Positions 24,093 through 32,304 of a stretch of DNA of 38,244 bases are shown piece by piece; position 1 is the stretch's first letter; every line of letters starts with the position of its first letter. A program made the translations under genes and the position numbers. Under the pieces are notes generated by a model. That model saw only the letters and a list, made by a program, of their open reading frames with translations, had not been told where the DNA came from and did no database searches. This DNA comes from Nitrospinota bacterium (GTDB taxonomy: Bacteria; Nitrospinota_A; UBA7883; JACRLM01), in assembly GCA_016235255.1 (NCBI GenBank), contig JACRLM010000060.1, positions 1 through 38,244 on the forward strand, read 5' to 3'.

Positions 24093-26990
24093 CTATCGCG
24101 TACCGGCTGAAATAGACCAGCGAAGCGAAAACAGTGTTTTTGTCTCTACGGACTGGCGTATTTTACCCTGAATTTCGGCTACAAGCGCATCGCGCCGGGC
24201 GAGGATACGGTCTTCCACTTCAAATATTTCCTGCCTCATCTTCCGCTGGCGGCGTTCCTGCTCGCCTATTTCGCTCTGGATACGCGCCTGTTCGGTTAGG
24301 TTTGTGGCTTTGCTGGCCTCATTACGCAGGTCACGAATACGCAGTTTGACATCTTTTAGTTCCTTTTCGGAATTGGCTATTTGATCGTCGGCCCAGGCGT
24401 CCAGCTTTTTCATCTCAACGTCAAAATAACTGGCGTTACGAGCGGTGATTTCGTTTAGCAAGGAATTCTGTAAGCCGGTTGCGATGCCGTCTATTGATTC
24501 CGGCGTGGATTGGGTCAAATGATGCCCAGCCACTTTGGCAGGTATGGACATCATGCGGCGGGCCTGCTCCTGATCCAGAGCCATCCCCGCATCCGTGACG
24601 CCAGAAAATAGCAAGTGATCCTCTGCCTGATCCAGAGCTTCAAATGTGACAAGGGAGAGATTCAACCATCCGGATTGACCAACCAACGGCTCCAAAATGC
24701 TAATCTTTCCATCATAACTGCCATAGTCAAATACAACCTCGGCTGGCTCTGGATTCAGCGCCTTGCCGCGTTCCAACACACGTTGCGCGAGTGGATGACC
24801 AATACGGTAGGTGTTAACGTCTTCAATGCCCTTGCCCATACGGTATGGCCCCGGATGGATACCCTCGCCGGGAAACGGATTTGTGTGGAGTGTGAAGCTG
24901 TAACCGTGGCTGTCGAATTGAGCGTAATCGGAAAGAAGATGCCGGGTAAGGCGCCAGAGTTGCTCGTTGAAACGGCCAAGGATATCCCTGTTCTGGATTC
25001 GCACTTTCTCCACCACTTCCAGATCGAAGTTATCAAGGAGTTTTTCGCGGGCGTCGCGCTGGCCCTGGGCTATCTCGGTTTCCAACTCGCGCTGGAGTTG
25101 GTCAAACTCTAATTCTATCTGTTGTGGCGCCCGGCATTTCTGATAAATGTCGGCGATGCGCTTCTCGAAGTCCACGCCAGACTCTACCGCGCCAAGCACT
25201 TCGTCACTGGCTCCAAATACCCCGCTGAAAAGGCGGAACTTTTCGTCAAGAAGCTCATAGACTCGCACGTCGGCGGCGTTTTTCTTATTGAGAAAGTTGA
25301 CCACCACCACGTCGAACTTCTGGCCATAGCGGTGACAACGGCCTATTCTCTGTTCGATACGTTGAGGATTCCACGGCAAATCGTAGTTGACCACAAGGTT
25401 GCAGAATTGGAGGTTTATACCCTCGGCGGCGGCTTCCGTGGCTATCAGTATGGAGGCGTGATCTTGAAAGTTCTCCACCAAAGCGGCTCGCATATCGGCG
25501 CTGGGTGAACCGCTTATGCGGTCGGTTCCGGAGTGTTTAGCCAACCACTTATTGTAAATAGCTTTGGAGTTGGGATCGTTATTCGTTCCGTTGAACAGCA
25601 TTACCTTGCCAGCGAACTCTGTCTGTTCGAGTATGCGGAACAGGTACTCTTGGGTACGGCGAGACTCGGTGAAGATAAGCGCTTTTTGTTGGAGTGTGGC
25701 GGCTCCCTTATTCTTTTGAGCTTCGGCGGCGGCGGCGAAACCTTTCCGCAGGGCGGTCAGTAAAACTTCACCCTTCGAATTTTGTATGATGGACTTGGCT
25801 AGAGCGTGAAACTGTCTAAGTTGCGCCAATTCCCGTTGAAGAGCGACCAATTGATCTGGAGAAAGACGCTTCTTTTCAGATGGGGGCGCTCCGTCCCCAT
25901 CTTCCTCCCATTCGTCGGCCAGTTCGTCAAACTCTTCCAAATCCGTTGGCAATTCATCCGGCGGGGTATCTACGGCTGTCGCCGTGGCCTCCGCAATCTC
26001 CAAGCGGTTAGCCAACCCTTCAAGCGTTACTGAAATGGCGTAAGTGGAAGAGGCGAGCAGTTTACGCAAAACCAGAGTCATCAGTTTGCGCTGGCTGGCT
26101 GGAAGAGCGTATAGAGTTTCACTTTGAAGGTAATCGGATACCAGATCGTAAAGGCGCTGTTCATCCTCTGACGGCGTGAATTCCTGAACCAGCGCGTGGC
26201 GATTGGTGTACTTCACATACTCCAGCACTTGACGGCGCAACGTGCGCTTGCAGAGGGGTTTTAGGCGCTCCTTCAAGTCCGTAAAATCGGTTTCGTTATT
26301 GATGCGGGTAAAACGGGCGCGGAAACTTTGAAGGTCGCCGAAAGCGAAGTCATCTATGATGCTGACCAGCCCGTAAAGTTCAAGCAATGAATTCTGGAGG
26401 GGCGTAGCCGTTAGAAGAACTTTCGGGAATGGGGCTACGGCGTTCTTGATGGCCGTGGCTATTTTGCTGGTGTTCTTGTAAACGTTGCGAAGCCGATGCG
26501 CCTCGTCTATGACAATCAAATCCCATGAAGTCTGGCGGATGTATGGTTCCTTAGCTCGCGCAAACTGATAGGAACAAAGGATGATAGCGGCCTGTTGAAA
26601 TGGGTTTAGGTTGCCAGCGCAAATCGCCTCGTTAAAACTCTTGGCCTCCAAAATAGCAGAAGGAAGATAGAACTTATCAGCCATCTCCTGCGCCCACTGT
26701 TTTCGCAGGTTGGCCGGAACGATTACCAGCAGGCGTTGTTTACGCTCCGCCCACTTCTGGGCTAACAATAAGCCAGCCTCTATTGTTTTTCCTAACCCGA
26801 CCTCATCCGCCAGAATGGCGCCCTTGGAAAACGGACTGCGGAAAGCAAAAAGCGCGGCCTCCACTTGGTGAGGATTCAGGTCAACCTGCGCGTCGGCAAG
26901 CACCGATACAAGCTTTTCAAGGCTGTCGGAAGCATAGCGCCGCGTAAGCTCATGGGCGAAATACTTGGCGTGGAAATCGGTCAAATCCAT
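24093..26990 (-). CDS. SNF2/RapA-family helicase-like ATPase
   Basis: The 965-residue protein has SNF2 motor motifs: Walker A region ADEVGLGKT (61-69), IVIDEAHRLRN with DEAH at 162-165, LLTATPLQNSLLELYGL, and the C-terminal lobe with ATEAAAEGINLQFCNLVVNYD and QRIGRCHRYGQ. An acidic insert (DLEEFDELADEWEEDGDG) splits the two lobes. The C-terminus (about 860-950) is a predicted coiled coil rich in E, K, R and Q. SNF2 proteins move along double-stranded DNA or displace bound proteins. The family resembles DrmD of class 1 DISARM. First gene of the operon with mod and res. The ATG lacks a good Shine-Dalgarno sequence, but the N-terminus (LTDFHAKYFAHELTRR) looks genuine. Confidence 0.9.
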   Translation of the reverse strand: MDLTDFHAKYFAHELTRRYASDSLEKLVSVLADAQVDLNPHQVEAALFAFRSPFSKGAILADEVGLGKTIEAGLLLAQKWAERKQRLLVIVPANLRKQWAQEMADKFYLPSAILEAKSFNEAICAGNLNPFQQAAIILCSYQFARAKEPYIRQTSWDLIVIDEAHRLRNVYKNTSKIATAIKNAVAPFPKVLLTATPLQNSLLELYGLVSIIDDFAFGDLQSFRARFTRINNETDFTDLKERLKPLCKRTLRRQVLEYVKYTNRHALVQEFTPSEDEQRLYDLVSDYLQSETLYALPASQRKLMTLVLRKLLASSTYAISVTLEGLANRLEIAEATATAVDTPPDELPTDLEEFDELADEWEEDGDGAPPSEKKRLSPDQLVALQRELAQLRQFHALAKSIIQNSKGEVLLTALRKGFAAAAEAQKNKGAATLQQKALIFTESRRTQEYLFRILEQTEFAGKVMLFNGTNNDPNSKAIYNKWLAKHSGTDRISGSPSADMRAALVENFQDHASILIATEAAAEGINLQFCNLVVNYDLPWNPQRIEQRIGRCHRYGQKFDVVVVNFLNKKNAADVRVYELLDEKFRLFSGVFGASDEVLGAVESGVDFEKRIADIYQKCRAPQQIELEFDQLQRELETEIAQGQRDAREKLLDNFDLEVVEKVRIQNRDILGRFNEQLWRLTRHLLSDYAQFDSHGYSFTLHTNPFPGEGIHPGPYRMGKGIEDVNTYRIGHPLAQRVLERGKALNPEPAEVVFDYGSYDGKISILEPLVGQSGWLNLSLVTFEALDQAEDHLLFSGVTDAGMALDQEQARRMMSIPAKVAGHHLTQSTPESIDGIATGLQNSLLNEITARNASYFDVEMKKLDAWADDQIANSEKELKDVKLRIRDLRNEASKATNLTEQARIQSEIGEQERRQRKMRQEIFEVEDRILARRDALVAEIQGKIRQSVETKTLFSLRWSISAGTR

Positions 26991-27024
26991 GCTACGCGGT
27001 CAACCTTTGTGTTCTGGATGCCAA

Positions 27025-27066
27025 ACATACCGAGAGGCATAGCGATTATGCTCCCCTTCGGTATGT
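27025..27066. promoter_or_regulatory. Nested palindrome between the SNF2 operon and the divergent gene pair
   Basis: The outer arms ACATACCGA (27025-27033) and TCGGTATGT (27058-27066) are perfect inverted repeats, enclosing GCATA (27037-27041) and TATGC (27047-27051). It lies in the 216-bp gap from which both divergent transcription units must start, about 35 bp from the SNF2 start codon. A dimeric regulator site controlling both directions is likely, but the binding protein is unknown. Confidence 0.5.
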
Positions 27067-27206
27067 ATAGCCTATAATCATCCCGTAATCTGGAAAAGGA
27101 AAATCTGGATATGGCCACGGAAACCACATTTAGGCATTGGAATAGATGGCTTTCAGGTATGCCACGGATATAATAAAGTATTCTTTCAACCGGCAAGGAT
27201 GCAAAC

Positions 27207-28397
27207 ATGGCCCGTCAATTTTCGCCTACCCAGTTTTTCCGGCGCGTTCCCAATGAAATGCTGGCCCGATATTTCCAAGGGAAACATGATGTGTTGCGCG
27301 ACATCGCCTTCGACAAGCTCAGGGAGGCGGAAGTGGAGCCGATCTTCCAGTCATTCACGGAGCTACCATCCGAACAACAGGCGATAATCGAGGCGGAGTT
27401 TCAGGACATTGACGCAATGGCCTGTCAGGGAGGCGTAACGGCGCTGACGGATGAAGCGGGATTTCACGATAACAAGGAATTCCCGGAGGCCATCTCCAAG
27501 ATCGAGGGATTCCACGGCAAGGTCATGTGGGCGTTCCTGGAACATCCCAGTTACTGGGCCAGCGCCACGTTGTTCCTGCATTCGGACAATATCTCTGACT
27601 CGTTATGGAAAAAGCGTAACGACCTGCCCCACCTTCCGCCGCATGTGGAAGAGGAGGATACGGAGCGGCTGGCGCAAACCATCAGCCATTATTTTCACAG
27701 CAAAGAGGGACGCGGCAGAAACTGCAAGGTGGAGGTGTTCCGGCGCCACGAGAAGGAATATTTCTTCGCCTACCCGGAGGACTTCGCCCAGTCCGGTGTC
27801 GAATGGGTACGCAACGCCCTTTCCACCCGCGCCCGTCATCCCGCTTTTGAGATCATCTTTGTCTATACGCAGTCTGAAGGTTCGCTGGACATTTACGCCC
27901 CGCGCAACACCAAGTGCGTGCCAGACCTGCAACAGATTTTCGCGGATACCATCCTCAAGTATGATGAGTTGGATGAATTCGCAGGGGATAAACGGATTTA
28001 CGCCCTCGATGCCCTGGCGGATAGGGATTTCACGTTTCAATACCCGGTGGACAGCGGCATCAAAGCGGTTGAAGTGCGCCGCCTTCGGTTGACCCTAAAG
28101 ACCGGCAAGAAGCGCAGGGTGACGGTGGAAGCGGACACCACATACAACCAGAAAGCGGTTTATGACCTGCTGGAAGAGATTAAACCGCCACCGTTTCACG
28201 TCACCCAGGCGGAGATCACAGTTACGTTTGCCCCAACACCCGGCACACGGAGCCGGACGCGCAGTTTCAAAATCAGCTATCCCAACTGGTGCGCCTTACG
28301 CCACGATGGGCGGGATATCATCATCCGAAAAATGCTGGCCGACTCCGGCATCGAACCAATGGCTCCTGAAATGAAAGAGGACGACAGCGCCGAATGA
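27207..28397 (+). CDS. Uncharacterised 396-residue protein divergent from the SNF2 operon
   Basis: I do not recognise this family. It is a soluble, mixed alpha/beta protein with no signal peptide, membrane segment or nucleotide-binding motif. Notable features are a conserved-looking start (RQFSPTQFFRRVPNEMLARYFQ), many aromatic residues, a histidine/acidic middle (SHYFHSKEGRGRNCKVEVFRRHEKEYFFAYPED), and a beta-rich, basic C-terminal third. AAGGA stands seven bases before the ATG. The stop overlaps the next start by 4 bp, so both products are made together. Position facing the restriction-like operon makes a regulator, sensor or accessory defence role possible, but this is inference from context only. 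Confidence 0.75.
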   Translation: MARQFSPTQFFRRVPNEMLARYFQGKHDVLRDIAFDKLREAEVEPIFQSFTELPSEQQAIIEAEFQDIDAMACQGGVTALTDEAGFHDNKEFPEAISKIEGFHGKVMWAFLEHPSYWASATLFLHSDNISDSLWKKRNDLPHLPPHVEEEDTERLAQTISHYFHSKEGRGRNCKVEVFRRHEKEYFFAYPEDFAQSGVEWVRNALSTRARHPAFEIIFVYTQSEGSLDIYAPRNTKCVPDLQQIFADTILKYDELDEFAGDKRIYALDALADRDFTFQYPVDSGIKAVEVRRLRLTLKTGKKRRVTVEADTTYNQKAVYDLLEEIKPPPFHVTQAEITVTFAPTPGTRSRTRSFKISYPNWCALRHDGRDIIIRKMLADSGIEPMAPEMKEDDSAE

Positions 28398-29215
28398 CGT
28401 TAGATGACGCGCTACAAGACATTATCCAACGCCTCGGCTCCGCAGATGGCGGAGGGATTATCTCATGGAGTGAAACTCAACGCTGGCCGAATGGCGCCCT
28501 TGAGATTTTCCTGAAGGCCGGACTGCTCAAACCCACAGTTCCCGCCCAATCGGTGGAGTGCCCTGGTTGCGAAAATAACTGCTTCATGCCGGTGCATGTG
28601 TACCCGTCAAAGGATGGGCGCCCAACGCGAGCTTTTGTAGCCTGCGACCAGAGGGACGATATGGGGCGGATTAAAATTACACAGGCACAGTTACAGCAAT
28701 GGCAAATCACGAGTATGCAGGTTGCCCGATGGGTATCCGACATTCTCGGCATGGAAGGAAAGCCGGAGAGAAAGAAAACAAAAGGTGCCATCCGGCTTGG
28801 GGTATTGCAAGGTGAAAGTCACTGGAGTTGCCTGGAGCTTGACGCCACTAAGCCGGTGTCCCTTAGCGCATCTGGATATTCGCTTCCATTGGCCTATGTT
28901 GTGTATTGCGACGGGAAAAAGCCCACGATAAACCGGGATGCCATCTTGGGCTTGGTGGATAGGGAAGCCCCGGATGAAGCATCCAATAGTTACCAGACAT
29001 CCACAGAAAGGCGCGAAGCCCGTAAGCTGAATACCGAGGCCATGTATGAACGCTGGCGGAAAGCCTACCGGGAATTGAAGATAAAACGCCCCGGAATGTC
29101 CGATGTCTGGTGTTCACAGCAGATCGCCAAAATGGATATCGCCAACGGCAGTAGCCCCGATACCATTCGCAAAAACATGAAGCCAAAACCGATCAGAAGA
29201 GCGAAACGAAAATAG
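28394..29215 (+). CDS. Uncharacterised protein with zinc-finger-like cysteines and a C-terminal helix-turn-helix-like end
   Basis: The 273-residue product is not one I recognise. Residues Cys56, Cys59, Cys63 and Cys84 (ECPGCENNCF and FVACDQ) could bind zinc. The C-terminus (about 225-273) is strongly basic and contains WCSQQIAKMDIANGSSPDTI, which resembles a DNA-binding helix pair. Translation is coupled to the preceding gene by ATGA overlap. A DNA-binding partner of the 396-residue protein is the simplest reading. A strong hairpin begins within its stop codon. Confidence 0.7.
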   Translation: MTLDDALQDIIQRLGSADGGGIISWSETQRWPNGALEIFLKAGLLKPTVPAQSVECPGCENNCFMPVHVYPSKDGRPTRAFVACDQRDDMGRIKITQAQLQQWQITSMQVARWVSDILGMEGKPERKKTKGAIRLGVLQGESHWSCLELDATKPVSLSASGYSLPLAYVVYCDGKKPTINRDAILGLVDREAPDEASNSYQTSTERREARKLNTEAMYERWRKAYRELKIKRPGMSDVWCSQQIAKMDIANGSSPDTIRKNMKPKPIRRAKRK

Positions 29216-29240
29216 TTGGGCGAAAACATTTCGCCCAACT
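29214..29240. terminator. Perfect 12-bp stem-loop at the end of the divergent gene pair
   Basis: AGTTGGGCGAAA (29214-29225) and TTTCGCCCAACT (29229-29240) pair perfectly around a three-base loop. It begins on the last two bases of the stop codon. No T tract follows on the plus strand, so it may end the transcript with Rho, protect the mRNA end, or bind a protein. Most of the remaining 29241-29449 has no gene. Confidence 0.5.
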
Positions 29241-29384
29241 CACCTACCATCTAACCCACTGTTTCTCAAGGCTGTTTTCGTTTAAGCTCACGCTTGCCAC
29301 TCAAGGCTTGCAGTTCAATTCAAATCCCAGCTCATTGATTTATAGGCATTAAACCAGTCGTAGTGTGCTAAGTTTGCCCGTTTC

Positions 29385-29401
29385 ATCGCCCAAATCGCCC
29401 A
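29385..29401 (+). repeat. Two ATCGCCCA direct repeats upstream of alpA
   Basis: ATCGCCCA occurs at 29385-29392 and 29394-29401, nine bases apart, about 50 bp before the alpA start. The TCGCCCAA core also occurs in the hairpin arm at 29231-29238. They may be an operator for the replication genes downstream, but short repeats like this can arise by chance. Confidence 0.25.
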
Positions 29402-29449
29402 GCCAAGATGGATTTCAGTAAGTCCATTAACGCATTAGGAGGTTTGAAG

Positions 29450-29647
29450 ATGAAGAACACGGTACTAAGACTTCCCGCTGTAAAGGCCCATACCGGGCTT
29501 TCCCGAAGCACGATCTATCTTCGTATTTCGGAAGGGGAATTCCCCCCTTCGGTTTCTCTTGGCGAACGAGCTGTCGGTTGGCTCGAATCGGATATTGACG
29601 ACTGGTTGAGCGCCCAGGTCGAAAAAAGCCGCAAAGTGAAAGCCTGA
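29450..29647 (+). CDS. AlpA-family helix-turn-helix regulator
   Basis: A 65-residue MerR-like DNA-binding protein of the AlpA type: LRLPAVKAHTGLSRSTIYLRI gives the helix-turn-helix, followed by GEFPPSVSLGERAVGWLESDIDDWL, which is characteristic. In P4-like elements AlpA regulates excision or activates integrase expression. AGGAGG (29437-29442) stands seven bases before ATG 29450, which is preferred over an in-frame ATG at 29408. It is the first gene of the replication operon, and a natural candidate to bind the GACGGTAAC arm repeats. Confidence 0.9.
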   Translation: MKNTVLRLPAVKAHTGLSRSTIYLRISEGEFPPSVSLGERAVGWLESDIDDWLSAQVEKSRKVKA

Positions 29648-29660
29648 GGAGGGCGGCGCT

Positions 29661-29801
29661 ATGAGCAAAAAAGCAAAGGGCCGCGCTGACAGGATCGCGT
29701 CCCGTGTAAAAAGGACAATAGTGACAGTGGCCTTGTGGGGTTGGCTACCAATCGGGCTGGTGGACTGGATCATCCGTCTGGAAGGAGTGAGCGATGCTTG
29801 A
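29661..29801 (+). CDS. Small single-pass membrane protein of the island
   Basis: A 46-residue product with a strongly basic N-terminus (MSKKAKGRADRIASRVKR) followed by one hydrophobic segment (TIVTVALWGWLPIGLVDWII). AGGAGGG (29647-29653) is seven bases before the ATG and overlaps the alpA stop. The end overlaps the start of the next gene by 8 bp. Tight packing and the strong ribosome binding site argue that it is real. Function unknown. Confidence 0.65.
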   Translation: MSKKAKGRADRIASRVKRTIVTVALWGWLPIGLVDWIIRLEGVSDA

Positions 29802-32304
29802 CGCAATCTCCCTATTCCGCAAAGCGATCCGCTCCGCCGGGCTGGAACCGCCGGAAGCTATTAATGCAGACGGAATCCTACGGCGCTTCGCCAGTAATGG
29901 GAAGCGTGGCGATGACGCTGGCTGGTATGTGCTACATGGCGACGATATTGCCGCTGGGGCTTTCGGAGACTGGCGCACCGGAATTTCCCAAACATGGCGG
30001 GCTAACATCGGACGCACACTGACCCCTGCCGAAGAGTTGGCGTACAAGGCCAAGGTGGACGCAATGCGCCGGGAGCGCGAAATTGAGGAAACCAAACGTA
30101 GGGGCGAAGCCGCGACAAATGCGGCGGCTATCTGGGATGCGGCGCAACTGGCTGATGACAATCATCCATACCTTGCGCGGAAGGGTATCAAGGCAAACGG
30201 AGCGCGATTGCATAATGGCGATCTGTTGTTCCCGCTACGCATCGGCGCCGAAATCTATTCTCTTCAATTTATAAACGCCAACGGTGACAAACGATTCTTG
30301 ACCGGTGGGAAGGTGAAGGGATGCTATTTCATCATCGGCTCCACTGAAGGCGCGACGGCCTTGTGCATTGCGGAGGGGTTTGCGACCGGCGCGACCATCC
30401 ATGAGGCGACCGGCTATCCCGTGGCGGTGGCGTTCAACGCCGGAAACCTGCAAGCGGTGGCGCAAGCGATGCGGGAGAAATTTCCCGATCTGCCATTGAC
30501 CTTGTGCGTTGACGATGACACGGCGACTTCCGGTAATCCGGGACTGACCAAAGCGACCGAAGCGGCGGGAGATGTCGGCGGGCTATTGGCTATTCCTGAC
30601 TTCGGTGATGACCGCCCGGAGGAGGTGAGCGACTTTAACGACCTGTATCAGCATTGCGGGATAGATGCCGTAAGAACAGCCATAGCAAACGCGAGCAAAC
30701 CGACAGGGTCTCAACTGATTACAGAGAGAACGCCTAATGGCGATTCTACGCACACTTTCTGGCCGAAACCAAAGCCGATACAGGCGCCACTTCGCCCAGT
30801 TCCCTCCTTCGACCCGGAAATAATGCTACCAGAGGTTTTGCGACGTTGGGTTATGGACGAAGCTGATCGGATGCCATGCCCCCCTGATTTTATCGCGGCT
30901 GGGGCGTTGGTGGCGCTGGGGTCTATTATCGGGGCGCGATGCGCGATTAAATCGAAATCCCGTGACTCGTGGCTGATCGTGCCAAACCTCTGGGGCGGCC
31001 TTGTGGCCCAGCCATCGGCGAAGAAGTCCCCCGCCATTGGCGCCGCGCTCAAACCGCTCGACCGCCTGATAGCGAAGGCAATTAAAGCGCATCAGGAAGA
31101 TGTGGAAGTCTTCGAGGCAGACAAGACGGTGTTTGAGGCAAAACGGGAAGCCATCGAATCCAATATAAAGGCGGCGGCGAAGGACTCAAAAAAAGGGAAT
31201 TTGGACAGTCTCGCCAAAGAGCTTCAAGGCCAGCGACAACAGGCTCCGGTAGCGCCGATCCTACGGCGTTACAAGTCGAACGATACAACCGTAGAGAAAT
31301 TGGGCGAACTGCTACGGGACAACCCCAACGGGTTGCTGGTAATGAGAGATGAACTTGTCGGACTACTTGCATCATGGGACAAAGAAGGCAGAGAAGGTGA
31401 ACGGGCGTTTTACCTGGAGGCGTGGAACGGTGACGCCAGTTTCGACACCGACCGCATCGGGCGCGGGTCTATCTTCATTCCCAATCTGTGTGTTTCCATC
31501 TTCGGCGGCATTCAACCGGACAAGCTCATAGGTTACCTTGAACAAGCCGCAAACGCGCTGGCCAATGACGGAATGTTGCAACGTTTCCAACTTCTGGTAT
31601 ATCCCGATCATCGGGATTGGGAGTGGCGTGACCGTAGCCCGGATAAAGGGGCCCGCGACCAAGCCTTTGCTGTGTTCGAGGCTCTGGCTGATTTTGACCC
31701 GGTGGTTTGGGGGGCCGCCCCATCCGATGATTTCGCCAAGTTTCCATACTTCCGCTTCGATGATACTGCTCAAGAAATCTTTATTGAGTGGTCTGGCGAC
31801 CTTCATCTTAAACGGCTTCCCGCCGAGGATCATCCGATCATCGCGCAACATCTTGCAAAGTACGACAAGCTGTTCCCTGCGCTGGCGTTGATCTTTCATC
31901 TAGTGGATTGTGCGACGACTGGACGAGGCGGGCCAGTGACGGCGGAAGCCGCCTTACGAGCGGCGGCATGGTGCGAATACCTTGAAGCCCATGCGCGGCG
32001 TTGTTATGGCCTGTTGATTGATGACGGACTGAGGGCGGCGCAAGCTTTGGCAAAGAAAGTGCGGCAAGGCAAGTTGTCTGACGGTTTCACTGCGCGGGAC
32101 GTGCGACGCAACCAGTGGCGATACCTGACAAGCGATGAAGCTGTGCAAGCCGCGCTTGACTGGCTGGAAGATGAAGGCTGGTTACGGTCGGAAATAATCG
32201 GCGGCACGGGGCCAGGAACAGGACGGCGCACTTGTCGCTACTCCATCAATCCCAAGTTATGGGAGGCGGGTAAAACGGAGGGCGATCATGGCGAACTGGC
32301 TTGA
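29794..32304 (+). CDS. Toprim and DUF3987 domain protein, probable island replication primase/helicase
   Basis: The 836-residue protein has an N-terminal primase-like part (residues 1-300). Toprim-type acidic residues are visible: Glu194 in ALCIAEGFATGA and the Asp240-242 cluster in LTLCVDDDTA. The C-terminal half (about 345-760) matches DUF3987 (YfjI-like), including MPCPPDFIAAGALVALGSIIGARCAI and LLVMRDELVGLLASWDKEGREGERAFYLEAWNGD-type segments. I see no canonical Walker A in it. Such proteins occupy the place of the replication gene in P4-like and mobilisable islands. GAAGGAG (29781-29787) precedes the ATG. Confidence 0.85.
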   Translation: MLDAISLFRKAIRSAGLEPPEAINADGILRRFASNGKRGDDAGWYVLHGDDIAAGAFGDWRTGISQTWRANIGRTLTPAEELAYKAKVDAMRREREIEETKRRGEAATNAAAIWDAAQLADDNHPYLARKGIKANGARLHNGDLLFPLRIGAEIYSLQFINANGDKRFLTGGKVKGCYFIIGSTEGATALCIAEGFATGATIHEATGYPVAVAFNAGNLQAVAQAMREKFPDLPLTLCVDDDTATSGNPGLTKATEAAGDVGGLLAIPDFGDDRPEEVSDFNDLYQHCGIDAVRTAIANASKPTGSQLITERTPNGDSTHTFWPKPKPIQAPLRPVPSFDPEIMLPEVLRRWVMDEADRMPCPPDFIAAGALVALGSIIGARCAIKSKSRDSWLIVPNLWGGLVAQPSAKKSPAIGAALKPLDRLIAKAIKAHQEDVEVFEADKTVFEAKREAIESNIKAAAKDSKKGNLDSLAKELQGQRQQAPVAPILRRYKSNDTTVEKLGELLRDNPNGLLVMRDELVGLLASWDKEGREGERAFYLEAWNGDASFDTDRIGRGSIFIPNLCVSIFGGIQPDKLIGYLEQAANALANDGMLQRFQLLVYPDHRDWEWRDRSPDKGARDQAFAVFEALADFDPVVWGAAPSDDFAKFPYFRFDDTAQEIFIEWSGDLHLKRLPAEDHPIIAQHLAKYDKLFPALALIFHLVDCATTGRGGPVTAEAALRAAAWCEYLEAHARRCYGLLIDDGLRAAQALAKKVRQGKLSDGFTARDVRRNQWRYLTSDEAVQAALDWLEDEGWLRSEIIGGTGPGTGRRTCRYSINPKLWEAGKTEGDHGELA

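Noticed and set aside
17634..26990. Complete class 1 DISARM
   Set aside because: SNF2 and methyltransferase genes fit in part, but there is no DrmA-like helicase with DUF1998 partner (DrmB) or PLD protein (DrmC). The third gene carries a Res-type PD-(D/E)xK nuclease.
27073..27078. TATAAT on the plus strand as promoter of the 396-residue gene
   Set aside because: No acceptable -35 element at 16-18 bp. A second TATAAT at 27169-27174 also lacks one, so no promoter is called.
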